Under the pieces are notes generated by a model that was given only the letters and a program-made list of their open reading frames with translations, was not told where the DNA came from and searched no databases. Below, in pieces: positions 15,878-22,951 of a DNA stretch of 42,828 bases. The translations under genes were made by a program, and so were the position numbers. Numbering within the stretch: the stretch's first letter is position 1; every line of letters starts with the position of its first letter. Origin of the DNA: Bacteroidaceae bacterium (lineage in GTDB: Bacteria; Bacteroidota; Bacteroidia; Bacteroidales; Bacteroidaceae); contig JAFZSP010000045.1 in the NCBI GenBank assembly GCA_017619335.1, positions 1-42,828 of the forward strand, given 5' to 3'.

Positions 15878-15959
15878 TGATATATAACACAGATATACCA
15901 CCTCAAATGATACATAATTCTGCCCAATGATATATAATTGCCCCTTCAATGATATTTAA
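15878..15959. repeat. Four direct repeats (TGATAYATAA) upstream of the primase promoter
   Basis: Copies: TGATATATAA at 15878 and 15928, TGATACATAA at 15908, TGATATTTAA at 15950. Spacings are 30, 20 and 22 nt. They fill the gap between the ImmA/IrrE-like gene end and the -33 element of the primase promoter. They could be activator or repressor sites, or iterons of a replication origin. Confidence 0.6.
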
Positions 15960-16000
15960 TTAACCATTTAAGGGGCAAAGGCAAGGGGAGATGTTTTCTC

Positions 16001-17641
16001 TCACCAGGGGACATCAGGGACGCAGATGGTCCCTATTTGCAGAGGTTTGCGCTCGTCCACCAGCCACTCCATCTCCTTGAGTCTGTAGTGGAGAGCCTGC
16101 ATGGAGACGTTTGCCATGCTGGACATTTTGTGCATGACTTCGTAGTAGGCGAAGAGGTTACACGGTTGGTCATCCACGTAGAGCCTGTGCTGCCTTAACA
16201 TGCGCTCGTCATAACACGCACAGATGAGATTCATCATGATTTCTTCGGGCATCAGTGTATAGCGTGCATACTGGTTGGCCTGCCACTCCATCCAGCGCAG
16301 CTCTTCTCGACGGAAATTGCACGTCAGGAGCGTCTCCCTGCTCTCGCCAAATGCATGGATAAACGGGCCTACGCTGTCCTTCTGCAAGATGTAGTGGCCA
16401 CCATCGTGCATGAAAACGAAACGAAAGCGATGCGGATCATTATATAAAGTATTGCTGATGACGATTCTGTTCTCATCAAAATTGCAGATGCCCAACTGAT
16501 GCTCCATCAGTTGTCCCCAGCTCCAGGTGAAGCCAAATTCATCGGCCAAGCGTTCTATGCCCTGAACCGTATAGCCATAGCCCTTGTAACCGATCAGCCG
16601 CAGATGGTCAGAAGCGATGGACTTGATATCCGCCTTAGACAGATACGGTGCTTTGAGGATGAAACCGGGCTTGATGTGCACCCCCCAATCCTCCAGCAAC
16701 TCCGGAAGTGTCATGAACTCTCCGTCGGCATAGACAACGTCATGGTTGACCGTAGTCCCGCCGAACAGTGCCTTTCGGGCAGACAGCAAGGCAGCATACT
16801 CGTTGACACTGCGCGAGAGAATGCGCTCATAGCTGCCGTCCGAGCGGACAATCCACAGGCCCATATTGTAGGCTCGGCACAGCCGCTCTGCTTCGTCGGA
16901 CTTGAAGCCCACGCGCGTAATAATAATAAGGTGGTGGCGACCTGCAAAAGGACTGTATTTGCTGTGGAAAAACTCCACGCGGGATTCCGATACACCATCA
17001 TCCACACACTCAAATGACACCACCGATGAGGGGGCATTATTCGCGATTGCCTTCTGATCAGGGAACGTCTCTATGGACACGGCAGGGGTTACACGAAAGG
17101 TATCATAGGCCGTGTACTCCGGATTCCTTCGCACGAAACTGCTCTTGCTGTTGAACTGAATATCCACCAACTTTTCAGCAATCGCGAAGGCATGTTCCGC
17201 CAGTGGTGCCTCCACATGAATTGATCCTTTTTGGGAAGGCAGACAGGCCTTCAGCTTCTCCCGAATTATTTGACGAGTCTCCTCCTTGCTCTCAGAATTC
17301 GTTTTCCAGAATGATTCTCTGTAATAGTTATCGATACTGGTCTTGAGTACGCCCACATCCTCGAAGCATCCCGGACATGCAGCATACAAGAGCTCTGCAG
17401 CCGTCTGATGCTCTATGCCTTTTTTCAGGATGCCTAAGAACAGACTTCCATCTATGACCGTCCCCCACAGCATCATACCGCCGTATTTACGTCCGACAGT
17501 CAATGGTGCCAAATAAGGGCGGATATTATCATTAACAACTTGAGCCCAAAGCGTAGCAAGCTCCGGGCGCTGAAAATTACCGATATAATCGGTTACGGTT
17601 TTTGTAAAAAATGCCTCCATGTTATCCATAGCGTTATTCAT
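16001..17641 (-). CDS. ImmA/IrrE-like (M78) metallopeptidase-fold protein with long unknown N-terminal region
   Basis: The C-terminal part (about residues 345-470) resembles the ImmA/IrrE (DUF955, peptidase M78) fold: a leading GYTVQGIERLADEFGF, then RIVISNTLYNDPHRFRFVFMHDGGHYIL, then LRWMEWQANQYARYTLMPEEIM. The zinc motif is HDGGH (His412, His416) instead of HExxH, so the general base Glu is Asp; the third ligand is probably Glu452. The N-terminal 330 residues are not recognised; residues about 205-275 (SSVVSFEC, HHLIIITRVGFKSDEAERLCRAYNMGLWIVR) look like an alpha/beta sheet, possibly nuclease-like, which is speculative. The predicted transcription start lies at the first ATG (17641), so Met at 17629 or 17620 may be the real start. 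ImmA-type proteins elsewhere cleave repressors of mobile elements. Confidence 0.6.
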   Translation of the reverse strand: MNNAMDNMEAFFTKTVTDYIGNFQRPELATLWAQVVNDNIRPYLAPLTVGRKYGGMMLWGTVIDGSLFLGILKKGIEHQTAAELLYAACPGCFEDVGVLKTSIDNYYRESFWKTNSESKEETRQIIREKLKACLPSQKGSIHVEAPLAEHAFAIAEKLVDIQFNSKSSFVRRNPEYTAYDTFRVTPAVSIETFPDQKAIANNAPSSVVSFECVDDGVSESRVEFFHSKYSPFAGRHHLIIITRVGFKSDEAERLCRAYNMGLWIVRSDGSYERILSRSVNEYAALLSARKALFGGTTVNHDVVYADGEFMTLPELLEDWGVHIKPGFILKAPYLSKADIKSIASDHLRLIGYKGYGYTVQGIERLADEFGFTWSWGQLMEHQLGICNFDENRIVISNTLYNDPHRFRFVFMHDGGHYILQKDSVGPFIHAFGESRETLLTCNFRREELRWMEWQANQYARYTLMPEEIMMNLICACYDERMLRQHRLYVDDQPCNLFAYYEVMHKMSSMANVSMQALHYRLKEMEWLVDERKPLQIGTICVPDVPW

Positions 17642-17648
17642 TTGGGCG

Positions 17649-17679
17649 CAAAGATAGGCATTATAATTGAAATGACCAA
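17649..17679 (-). promoter_or_regulatory. Promoter of the ImmA/IrrE-like gene
   Basis: On the minus strand: TTGG (CAA complement at 17677-17679), 20 nt, then TATCTTTG (17649-17656). The start of transcription would fall almost on the first ATG, giving a leaderless mRNA or use of an internal Met. Confidence 0.7.
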
Positions 17680-17816
17680 AAAAGATGCAATAAACTTTTG
17701 ACTTTCTTTCTAAATATTAATTTTTGTGCCCAGAAAACTCATTAATTCCGGTAAAATATTTGAAATCCAATGAAAAAGGACAAAAATAGACCCATAAAAC
17801 AATAAAAACCGGCTTC

Positions 17817-18118
17817 AAAAGTGACCAGTGACCATTGTCTATTCTGAACTCCTGATGGATAAGTCAGAAAACTATAATCCCGTTATTCAAAAAACAATTA
17901 ATAATCAATTACTTATATTCAATATTTCACCTCTTTTTCTCCTCTTTTCTGGTCACTTTTAACCACATCTTTCACATATTATTCCTTCTACCCCTATGAA
18001 TAGGCTATAAAACATTAAAAGTACACATTCAAGACCACCTCAACCATCCACACACCACCACCTAAACAACCATTCTCCTCCCCAACCATAACGGACATAG
18101 TGGTCACTGGTCACTTTT
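17817..18118. repeat. 18-bp perfect inverted repeat around a 266-bp AT-rich segment
   Basis: AAAAGTGACCAGTGACCA (17817-17834) and TGGTCACTGGTCACTTTT (18101-18118) are exact reverse complements, each containing two 7-nt units. A partial extra copy TGGTCACTTTT is at 17950-17960. The segment between them has no supported gene and is rich in A, T and C-tracts on this strand. The whole gap 17680-18201 holds nothing else that I recognise. Confidence 0.75.
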
Positions 18119-18201
18119 CCAAGCACTCAATCACCCTCCAATAACCGCTTTCTCCTCCCTTCAAAAAAACACTCTTCTTTCTGAAAAAAGTTGGAGAAAA
18201 A

Positions 18202-18233
18202 TTTGCATAATTCAAAGATTTTCACTACCTTTG
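18202..18233 (+). promoter_or_regulatory. Promoter of the HU-HIG gene
   Basis: TTTG (18202-18205), 20 nt, TACCTTTG (18226-18233). It predicts a long leader of about 235 nt before the ATG at 18475. Confidence 0.75.
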
Positions 18234-18299
18234 CAGCGGCTAAGGAAGAAAGGCAGGCGAGCCCAAACTCAGTCGCGAATGAGGCCAAGCTCAAGTGAC

Positions 18300-18427
18300 G
18301 GAACCCTTAAGCCCGGAGGCGGAAAGGCTTAACCCTTAGTGGGGGAACCCTTAAGCCCTGATGAAGGAACCCTTAAGCCCTCTCAGGGAAACCCTTAACC
18401 CTTCTTGAGGAAAGGCTGAACCCCTCC
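18300..18427 (+). repeat. Six-copy ~22-nt repeat in the HU-HIG leader
   Basis: Units begin at 18300, 18321, 18344, 18366, 18387 and 18409, with a consensus near GGAACCCTTAAGCCC plus 6-7 variable bases. Variant cores are GGAAAGGCTTAACCCTT and GGAAACCCTTAACCC. The spacing of 21-23 nt is about two DNA turns. All lie inside the predicted 5' leader. Confidence 0.8.
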
Positions 18428-18474
18428 GCAGTGATCTTTTACTTCTTTTATTAACCTTAAATCTTTGTACAACT

Positions 18475-19053
18475 ATGGCAAAGTATCAGAATCAGATCAA
18501 GAAGGTCGTTGACCTTCAGAGTGTGCAGGGCGTACCCTACAGCGTCGCCATGCTCAAGAACCCCATGAACGAGAACGACCCCAAGAAGGCCTACGCTTTC
18601 GTTCAGTACAACGGCAAGATCCAGCTGGACCAGCTCGCCGCCCACATCAAGGAGCACGGGAGTGTCTATTCCCGAGGCGTCATCGTGGGTGTCATCACCG
18701 AGATGGTGGACTGCATCGCCGAGTACCTCAAGAAGGGCTTCCAGGTGGAGCTGGGCGACCTCGGCGTCATCAGCCTGTCCATCGCTCAGCGTGCCGCCAA
18801 GACGGCTGCTGCCTTTGACGGGGACAACATCACGGACTGCTACGCCCGCTTCACACCGGGTGGCCGCTTCTGCGGTATGCGTCCCAACATGACCTTCGTC
18901 AAGACCGTCAGCCGCACCGTCCAGGCCGCTGTCGATAAGCTGGTCAAGGAAGGCTCCATCACCCCCGAAGAGTGGCAGGGCATCCTCGATGGCGAAATCA
19001 CCGTGGAGCTGGATGATACCGGCAATGTCACCCCCGTGACGCCGGAGCCGTAA
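18475..19053 (+). CDS. HU-like DNA-binding protein (HU-HIG type)
   Basis: A member of the Bacteroidetes HU-related family (HU-HIG domain, IHF-like DNA-binding fold). The first 125 residues carry the HU-like helices (LDQLAAHIKEHG, VIVGVITEMVDCIAEYLKKG) and the strand VELGDLGVISLSI, corresponding to the HU sequence for binding DNA. The C-terminal extension includes VDKLVKEGSITPEEWQGILDGE and a short proline-rich tail (VTPVTPEP). At 192 residues it is about twice the size of HU. It is transcribed from its own promoter with a repeat-bearing leader. Neighbouring primase and ImmA-like genes suggest a nucleoid or origin-binding role for the cassette, which is inference. Confidence 0.85.
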   Translation: MAKYQNQIKKVVDLQSVQGVPYSVAMLKNPMNENDPKKAYAFVQYNGKIQLDQLAAHIKEHGSVYSRGVIVGVITEMVDCIAEYLKKGFQVELGDLGVISLSIAQRAAKTAAAFDGDNITDCYARFTPGGRFCGMRPNMTFVKTVSRTVQAAVDKLVKEGSITPEEWQGILDGEITVELDDTGNVTPVTPEP

Positions 19054-19085
19054 AGGAAGGTCGGCCCAAACAGACTCACCCCCGA

Positions 19086-19106
19086 CCCCTCTCTTTCAAA
19101 GAGGGG
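19086..19106. repeat. REP-like palindrome CCCCTCT/AGAGGGG
   Basis: A 7-bp perfect stem around CTTTCAA inside a C/G-rich stretch (ACCCCCGACCCCTC then GGGGGGCGAGGG). Similar short extragenic palindromes are common between Bacteroidales genes. Confidence 0.5.
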
Positions 19107-19150
19107 GGCGAGGGAGCCGGGCGGACAGTAAAGGTTCTTGACTACACTAT

Positions 19151-19190
19151 GAGAGGACCGACAGCACATGATGAGGCTGCCGGTCCTCTC
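19151..19190. terminator. Convergent hairpin between the HU-HIG gene and the helicase operon
   Basis: GAGAGGACCGACAGC (19151-19165) and GCTGCCGGTCCTCTC (19176-19190) form a 15-bp stem with one mismatch and a 10-nt loop. It sits between converging genes and can serve both, although neither side has a strong T run. Confidence 0.65.
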
Positions 19191-19242
19191 TAATTTGCTC
19201 CGTTAATCTGCTGTTGCACAGCAAGTAGTGTAGCGTGTAGTG

Positions 19243-21576
19243 TCACTTGATGATGTTGAACTTGGCGAATCGGAGAAGGAGCTGTTTGGTGCCGACATTA
19301 TCGAAGCGGACGGTGGCTTTGGCATCAATGCCTGTGCCATTGAGCGCGATGACTTCTCCCGCACCAAAGCGGCTGTGCTCAATGCGCGAACCAACGACAA
19401 GGGTGCCGGCAGCGGTTTGTGTCTGACTCACTGACGGTTGCGTGGTGCTGATGGCGTGCTGGGAATTGGATGAGGGATAGCTGGAATAGCTTGAACTGTT
19501 TGACGGCCTCTGAAAATCGCGTATTTGTGGGCGAGCCGACGGTTGGGCGGAAATACGCGATTCTCGCGAAGAAAACGGACTTCTTGATGAGAAAGAAGAG
19601 GATGAATCCATCTCCACATATCGACTGTCTATCTCCGTGAGGAAACTGCTGGGTTCGCTAAATTCCTGTTTTCCATAACGATAGCGATTCTGCGCGTAAG
19701 TGAGGAAACATTGCTCTTCTGCACGAGTGAGGGCCACATAGAACAAACGGCGTTCCTCTTCCAGTTCACGTGGCGAAGTGGCGGCCATCTGATTGGGGAA
19801 GAGATTCTCTTCCATTCCCACGATGAAGACGACCTTGAATTCCAGGCCTTTGGCGGAGTGAATGGTCATCAGCGAGAGTTTTTCCTCGCTGTCGTCATCA
19901 CTTTCTTCGAGGTCACTGATGAGCGACACCTCCTGTAGGTAATTGGTCATCAGCACTCTGCCATCGCCTTCTTCTTCCTGGCGCTCGTCCACGAACTGCT
20001 GCATACCGTCCAAGAGTTCCTGCAGGTTCTCCTGACGCGAAATGTCTTCTGGCTCACGTCCTCGGAAAATGTCGGCCACCACCCCACTCTCCTTGGCTAT
20101 TCTGGCGCCCAGCGTGGCTGCATCCACAGTAATCACGTCTGCTCGGAAGCTCTCAATCAGCTGCACGAAAGCCTCAAGTTTGGCGATGGTGCCGCGATTC
20201 AAATCCAGATTGTAAAATGTGGGCCGCGAGAGGATCTCCCATACGCTGACGCTCCTGTCTGTGGCCATTGTCAGCACTTTCTGCACAGTCGTCTGCCCTA
20301 TACCTCGGGCAGGATAATTGATGACACGCTTCAGGGCTTCTTCATCGTTGGGATTCACGGCCAGACGGAAATAGGCTATCATGTCCTTGATTTCCTTGCG
20401 CTGATAGAACGAGAGCCCACCATAGATGCGATAGGGAATGTCTTGCTTGCGGAACGCTTCCTCAAAAGTGCGGCTCTGGGCGTTGGTGCGATAGAGAATG
20501 GCTATCTCGTTCCAGGAAATGTGGTCATAGTGGTTGAGGTTCAGAATCTTCTTGGCCACGCCAGCCGCTTCCTCCAAATCACTGAAATACTGAAAGATGT
20601 GTATGGGTTGTCCCACCGCTTTCTTGGAGAAGATGTCCTTGGGAATCTGACCGCGATTATGACGAATCAGGCTGTTGGCTGCTTCCACAATGGTCTGGGT
20701 GGAACGATAGTTCTGCTCCAGTTTGAAGAGGCGGGCATCTTGATATAAACGCTGGAAAGTAAGGATGTTATCGATGTTGGCACCTCGGAAGGAATAGATG
20801 CTCTGTGCATCATCACCCACGACGCAGACGTGGCGGTGGTGCTGGGTCAGTTGCCAGACGATGGCGTGTTGGGCATAGTTGGTGTCCTGATACTCATCCA
20901 CGAGGACATACTGGAAGCGTTCCTCATAACGAGCCAAGACCTCTGGACAATTGGCAAATAATAAATAGGTATAGACCAAGATGTCGTCAAAGTCCAGCGC
21001 ATCGGCCTGCCGACAGCGGTTCCAATAACGCGTGTAGATCTCTCCAGTGGCAGGAATGCGGCTGACTTGGTCGGCCTTCTGGAGTTGGGCATCACGCTGG
21101 TAGGCAGACGGGAGCACAAGGCGGTTCTTGGCAGCAGAGATGTGACTGAGAACGGTGCCAGGCTTGTAGGTCTTATCATCCAGCCCCATCTCCTTGATGA
21201 TGGTTTTCACCAGGCTTTTGCTGTCGGCAGCGTCATAGATGGTGAAGTTGCTGGAGAAGCCAAGGCTCTGATTCTCAATGCGGAGTATGCGTGCAAAGAT
21301 GCTGTGGAAAGTTCCCATCCACAGACGTTGGGCACTCTCCTCTCCCACTTGACGTGCGATGCGGCTCTTCATCTCGTCGGCTGCCTTATTGGTGAAAGTG
21401 AGGGCGAGAATGTTCCAGGGTTTCATTCCTAACCGCAGGAGATGAGCGATTTTATAGGTGAGGACGCGGGTCTTGCCAGAGCCGGCTCCTGCAATGACGA
21501 GCGAGGGACCGTCACAGTAAAGAACGGCCTCGCGCTGTGCAGGATTGAGTTCATCGAGGTAATTGTCAGATAACAT
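19243..21576 (-). CDS. uvrD: UvrD/PcrA-type ATP-dependent DNA helicase
   Basis: A superfamily 1A 3'-5' helicase for repair and removal of proteins from DNA. Motifs in order: LNPAQREAV, Walker A GAGSGKT, motif II DEYQDTN, GDDAQSIYSFRGA, LEQNYRST, LMTIHSAKGLEF, and VALTRAEEQ. The C-terminal region has a serine-rich linker and the PcrA-type end module (FGAGEVIALNG, ATVRFDNVGTKQLLLRFAKFNII). I chose the ATG at 21576 (MLSDNYLDELNPAQREAV); the longer frame to 21705 is a shadow of the upstream gene. Its start overlaps the stop of the upstream membrane-protein gene by 11 bp, so it is the last gene of a coupled operon led by a TPR protein and a double sensor. Confidence 0.93.
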   Translation of the reverse strand: MLSDNYLDELNPAQREAVLYCDGPSLVIAGAGSGKTRVLTYKIAHLLRLGMKPWNILALTFTNKAADEMKSRIARQVGEESAQRLWMGTFHSIFARILRIENQSLGFSSNFTIYDAADSKSLVKTIIKEMGLDDKTYKPGTVLSHISAAKNRLVLPSAYQRDAQLQKADQVSRIPATGEIYTRYWNRCRQADALDFDDILVYTYLLFANCPEVLARYEERFQYVLVDEYQDTNYAQHAIVWQLTQHHRHVCVVGDDAQSIYSFRGANIDNILTFQRLYQDARLFKLEQNYRSTQTIVEAANSLIRHNRGQIPKDIFSKKAVGQPIHIFQYFSDLEEAAGVAKKILNLNHYDHISWNEIAILYRTNAQSRTFEEAFRKQDIPYRIYGGLSFYQRKEIKDMIAYFRLAVNPNDEEALKRVINYPARGIGQTTVQKVLTMATDRSVSVWEILSRPTFYNLDLNRGTIAKLEAFVQLIESFRADVITVDAATLGARIAKESGVVADIFRGREPEDISRQENLQELLDGMQQFVDERQEEEGDGRVLMTNYLQEVSLISDLEESDDDSEEKLSLMTIHSAKGLEFKVVFIVGMEENLFPNQMAATSPRELEEERRLFYVALTRAEEQCFLTYAQNRYRYGKQEFSEPSSFLTEIDSRYVEMDSSSSFSSRSPFSSRESRISAQPSARPQIRDFQRPSNSSSYSSYPSSNSQHAISTTQPSVSQTQTAAGTLVVGSRIEHSRFGAGEVIALNGTGIDAKATVRFDNVGTKQLLLRFAKFNIIK

Positions 21577-22156
21577 AACAGAAGATATGATAAAGCAGCG
21601 CAGCCAGTACCGACACCACGAGCCACGGTGCAAAACGTTGAATACCAATAAAGAGCAACGAGAAATAGTGCTGCCAAGTGCGCAGCTTCCCAGAGACGCC
21701 GCCATAAACGGCAGCAGCCAGGATCAGAGAGACAGCCAGCGCACGAATGAATCCAGAGAGGAAAGGTGTGGGGAAGAGTCGGCCTGTGGCACTGCGCAGC
21801 GGAGACCCAGAGGCGAAGAACAACAGAGCGAGCACCGCGAGGCAAGCCGCAAAGGTGAGTGAGGCGGTCACCAGTGCATTGTTCAGACGAGGAACCTGAG
21901 CAGTCAAACCGCTGTACCCAATGGCTCCCACGACCACTGCCGCCAACAGAACCCACTGACCCACAGGCACTACGGCGTTTATCATCTGACTGCTGAAGAG
22001 CCAGCGCAGGCTTTCATCGGAAAAGAGACTCTCGACAGACAAGCCCAGTGACGCCAGTGCCCACGATGCCACCGCAAGCAGCGCCAGAGCAGCCAGCAAG
22101 ACGGCCACGAGCAGTCCTGCCCAGCGTAACTCTCTATCGGAAGGGTTACTCGTCAT
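21566..22156 (-). CDS. Small membrane protein resembling an internally deleted AbgT transporter
   Basis: 196 residues with about five membrane helices. Two parts recall AbgT (p-aminobenzoyl-glutamate) transporters. The segment ESLRWLFSSQMINAVVPVGQWVLLAAVVVGAIGYSGL resembles the AbgT helix near its start. GSPLRSATGRLFPTPFLSGF...AAAVYGGVSGKLR resembles the loop LRDPETG...SPF..GI...YG...GK. In AbgT (about 500 residues) these are separated by roughly 200 residues that are absent here. Transport is therefore doubtful; a signalling or structural role is possible. It overlaps the response-regulator gene and the helicase gene by 11 bp each. The AbgT relation is from memory of the family pattern and needs a profile search. 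Confidence 0.5.
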   Translation of the reverse strand: MTSNPSDRELRWAGLLVAVLLAALALLAVASWALASLGLSVESLFSDESLRWLFSSQMINAVVPVGQWVLLAAVVVGAIGYSGLTAQVPRLNNALVTASLTFAACLAVLALLFFASGSPLRSATGRLFPTPFLSGFIRALAVSLILAAAVYGGVSGKLRTWQHYFSLLFIGIQRFAPWLVVSVLAALLYHIFCYVI

Positions 22157-22868
22157 CAGCTTTCAGGTGATCGAGGTCAATGATATGCAGCTGCAGGGCA
22201 CGTACCACCAAGCGGGTGGCGTTGACCCCAGCGCGTTCGTTTTCTGTGAAAAGACGATTGATGAGGTCCACTTGTCGCTTCTCCAAGCTCTTGACTCCGA
22301 AGGGCATACCACGCAGCGAGGCAATCATGTCCTTGGTGTAGCCCAGTGCCAGATGGCGGAGGAAGCGCTCGTCATACTCATCAATGTCGTAATCGATGAC
22401 AGCGTCTGTGCGACGGGTCTCGCTGACGACGCTCTTCTTGAAGCGGGCCACGATTTTCTCTAAAATGGGTTGGTTGAAGACCAGGCGGCGTCCATCCATC
22501 ACCAGACGGACGTCGTTGCGAGTGAGGAGTTCACCTGTCTTGAGAATGATGCCGTCGGCTCCGGCCTGGAGAGCATCCACCCAGAGGCGTTCGTTCAGTA
22601 TCTCACCTGTGAAAATCAGGATCTTCATGGCAGGATATTTGCCCCTCACCTGCCGACAGATATCCACGCCAATGGTGGTGCTGCCTCCGAGTCCGAGGTC
22701 CAGCAGCAACAGGTCTGGCGTCTGCTGACGCATGAGTGGCCAGAGTTCGCTTTCGCTCATGGCTGTACCAAGTACTTCTGCCTCAGGGATTTCGGTGCGG
22801 AAAATCTCTTCTGTGCCTTTGAGTTCGAGTTTCACGTCCTCGACGATGATGACTTTGAAAGGATTCAT
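22146..22868 (-). CDS. Response regulator with receiver domain and LuxR-like C-terminus
   Basis: The receiver domain (residues 1-125) has the acidic pair Glu10-Asp11, phosphoacceptor Asp57 (LLLLDLGLGG), Thr87 and Lys110 (ILKTGE). The C-terminal part (about 160-225) is a divergent LuxR/NarL-like helix-turn-helix: DERFLRHLALGYTKDMIASLRGMPFGVKSLEKRQVDLINRLF. It follows the double sensor gene by 66 bp, a gap filled mainly by a heptanucleotide tract, and is the obvious partner of that sensor. It overlaps the next gene by 11 bp. Target genes are unknown. Confidence 0.88.
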   Translation of the reverse strand: MNPFKVIIVEDVKLELKGTEEIFRTEIPEAEVLGTAMSESELWPLMRQQTPDLLLLDLGLGGSTTIGVDICRQVRGKYPAMKILIFTGEILNERLWVDALQAGADGIILKTGELLTRNDVRLVMDGRRLVFNQPILEKIVARFKKSVVSETRRTDAVIDYDIDEYDERFLRHLALGYTKDMIASLRGMPFGVKSLEKRQVDLINRLFTENERAGVNATRLVVRALQLHIIDLDHLKADDE

Positions 22869-22875
22869 ATATAGT

Positions 22876-22951
22876 TGAATGAATAATGAATAATGAAAAG
22901 TGAAAAATGGATAATGGACAATGGAAAATGGGAATTAATGGGAATTAATGG
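22876..22951 (-). repeat. Heptanucleotide tract plus two 10-nt units between sensor and regulator genes
   Basis: Plus-strand units from 22883 are ATAATGA twice, AAAGTGA, AAAATGG, ATAATGG, ACAATGG, AAAATGG, then GAATTAATGG twice (22932-22951). The tract provides the stop codon and last residues (PINSH) of the sensor and fills most of the gap before the regulator start at 22868. Confidence 0.85.

Noticed and set aside
21577..21705. 43-residue N-terminal extension of the helicase
   Set aside because: It overlaps the upstream membrane-protein gene and lacks helicase similarity; family members start at the MLSDNYLDELNPAQ position.
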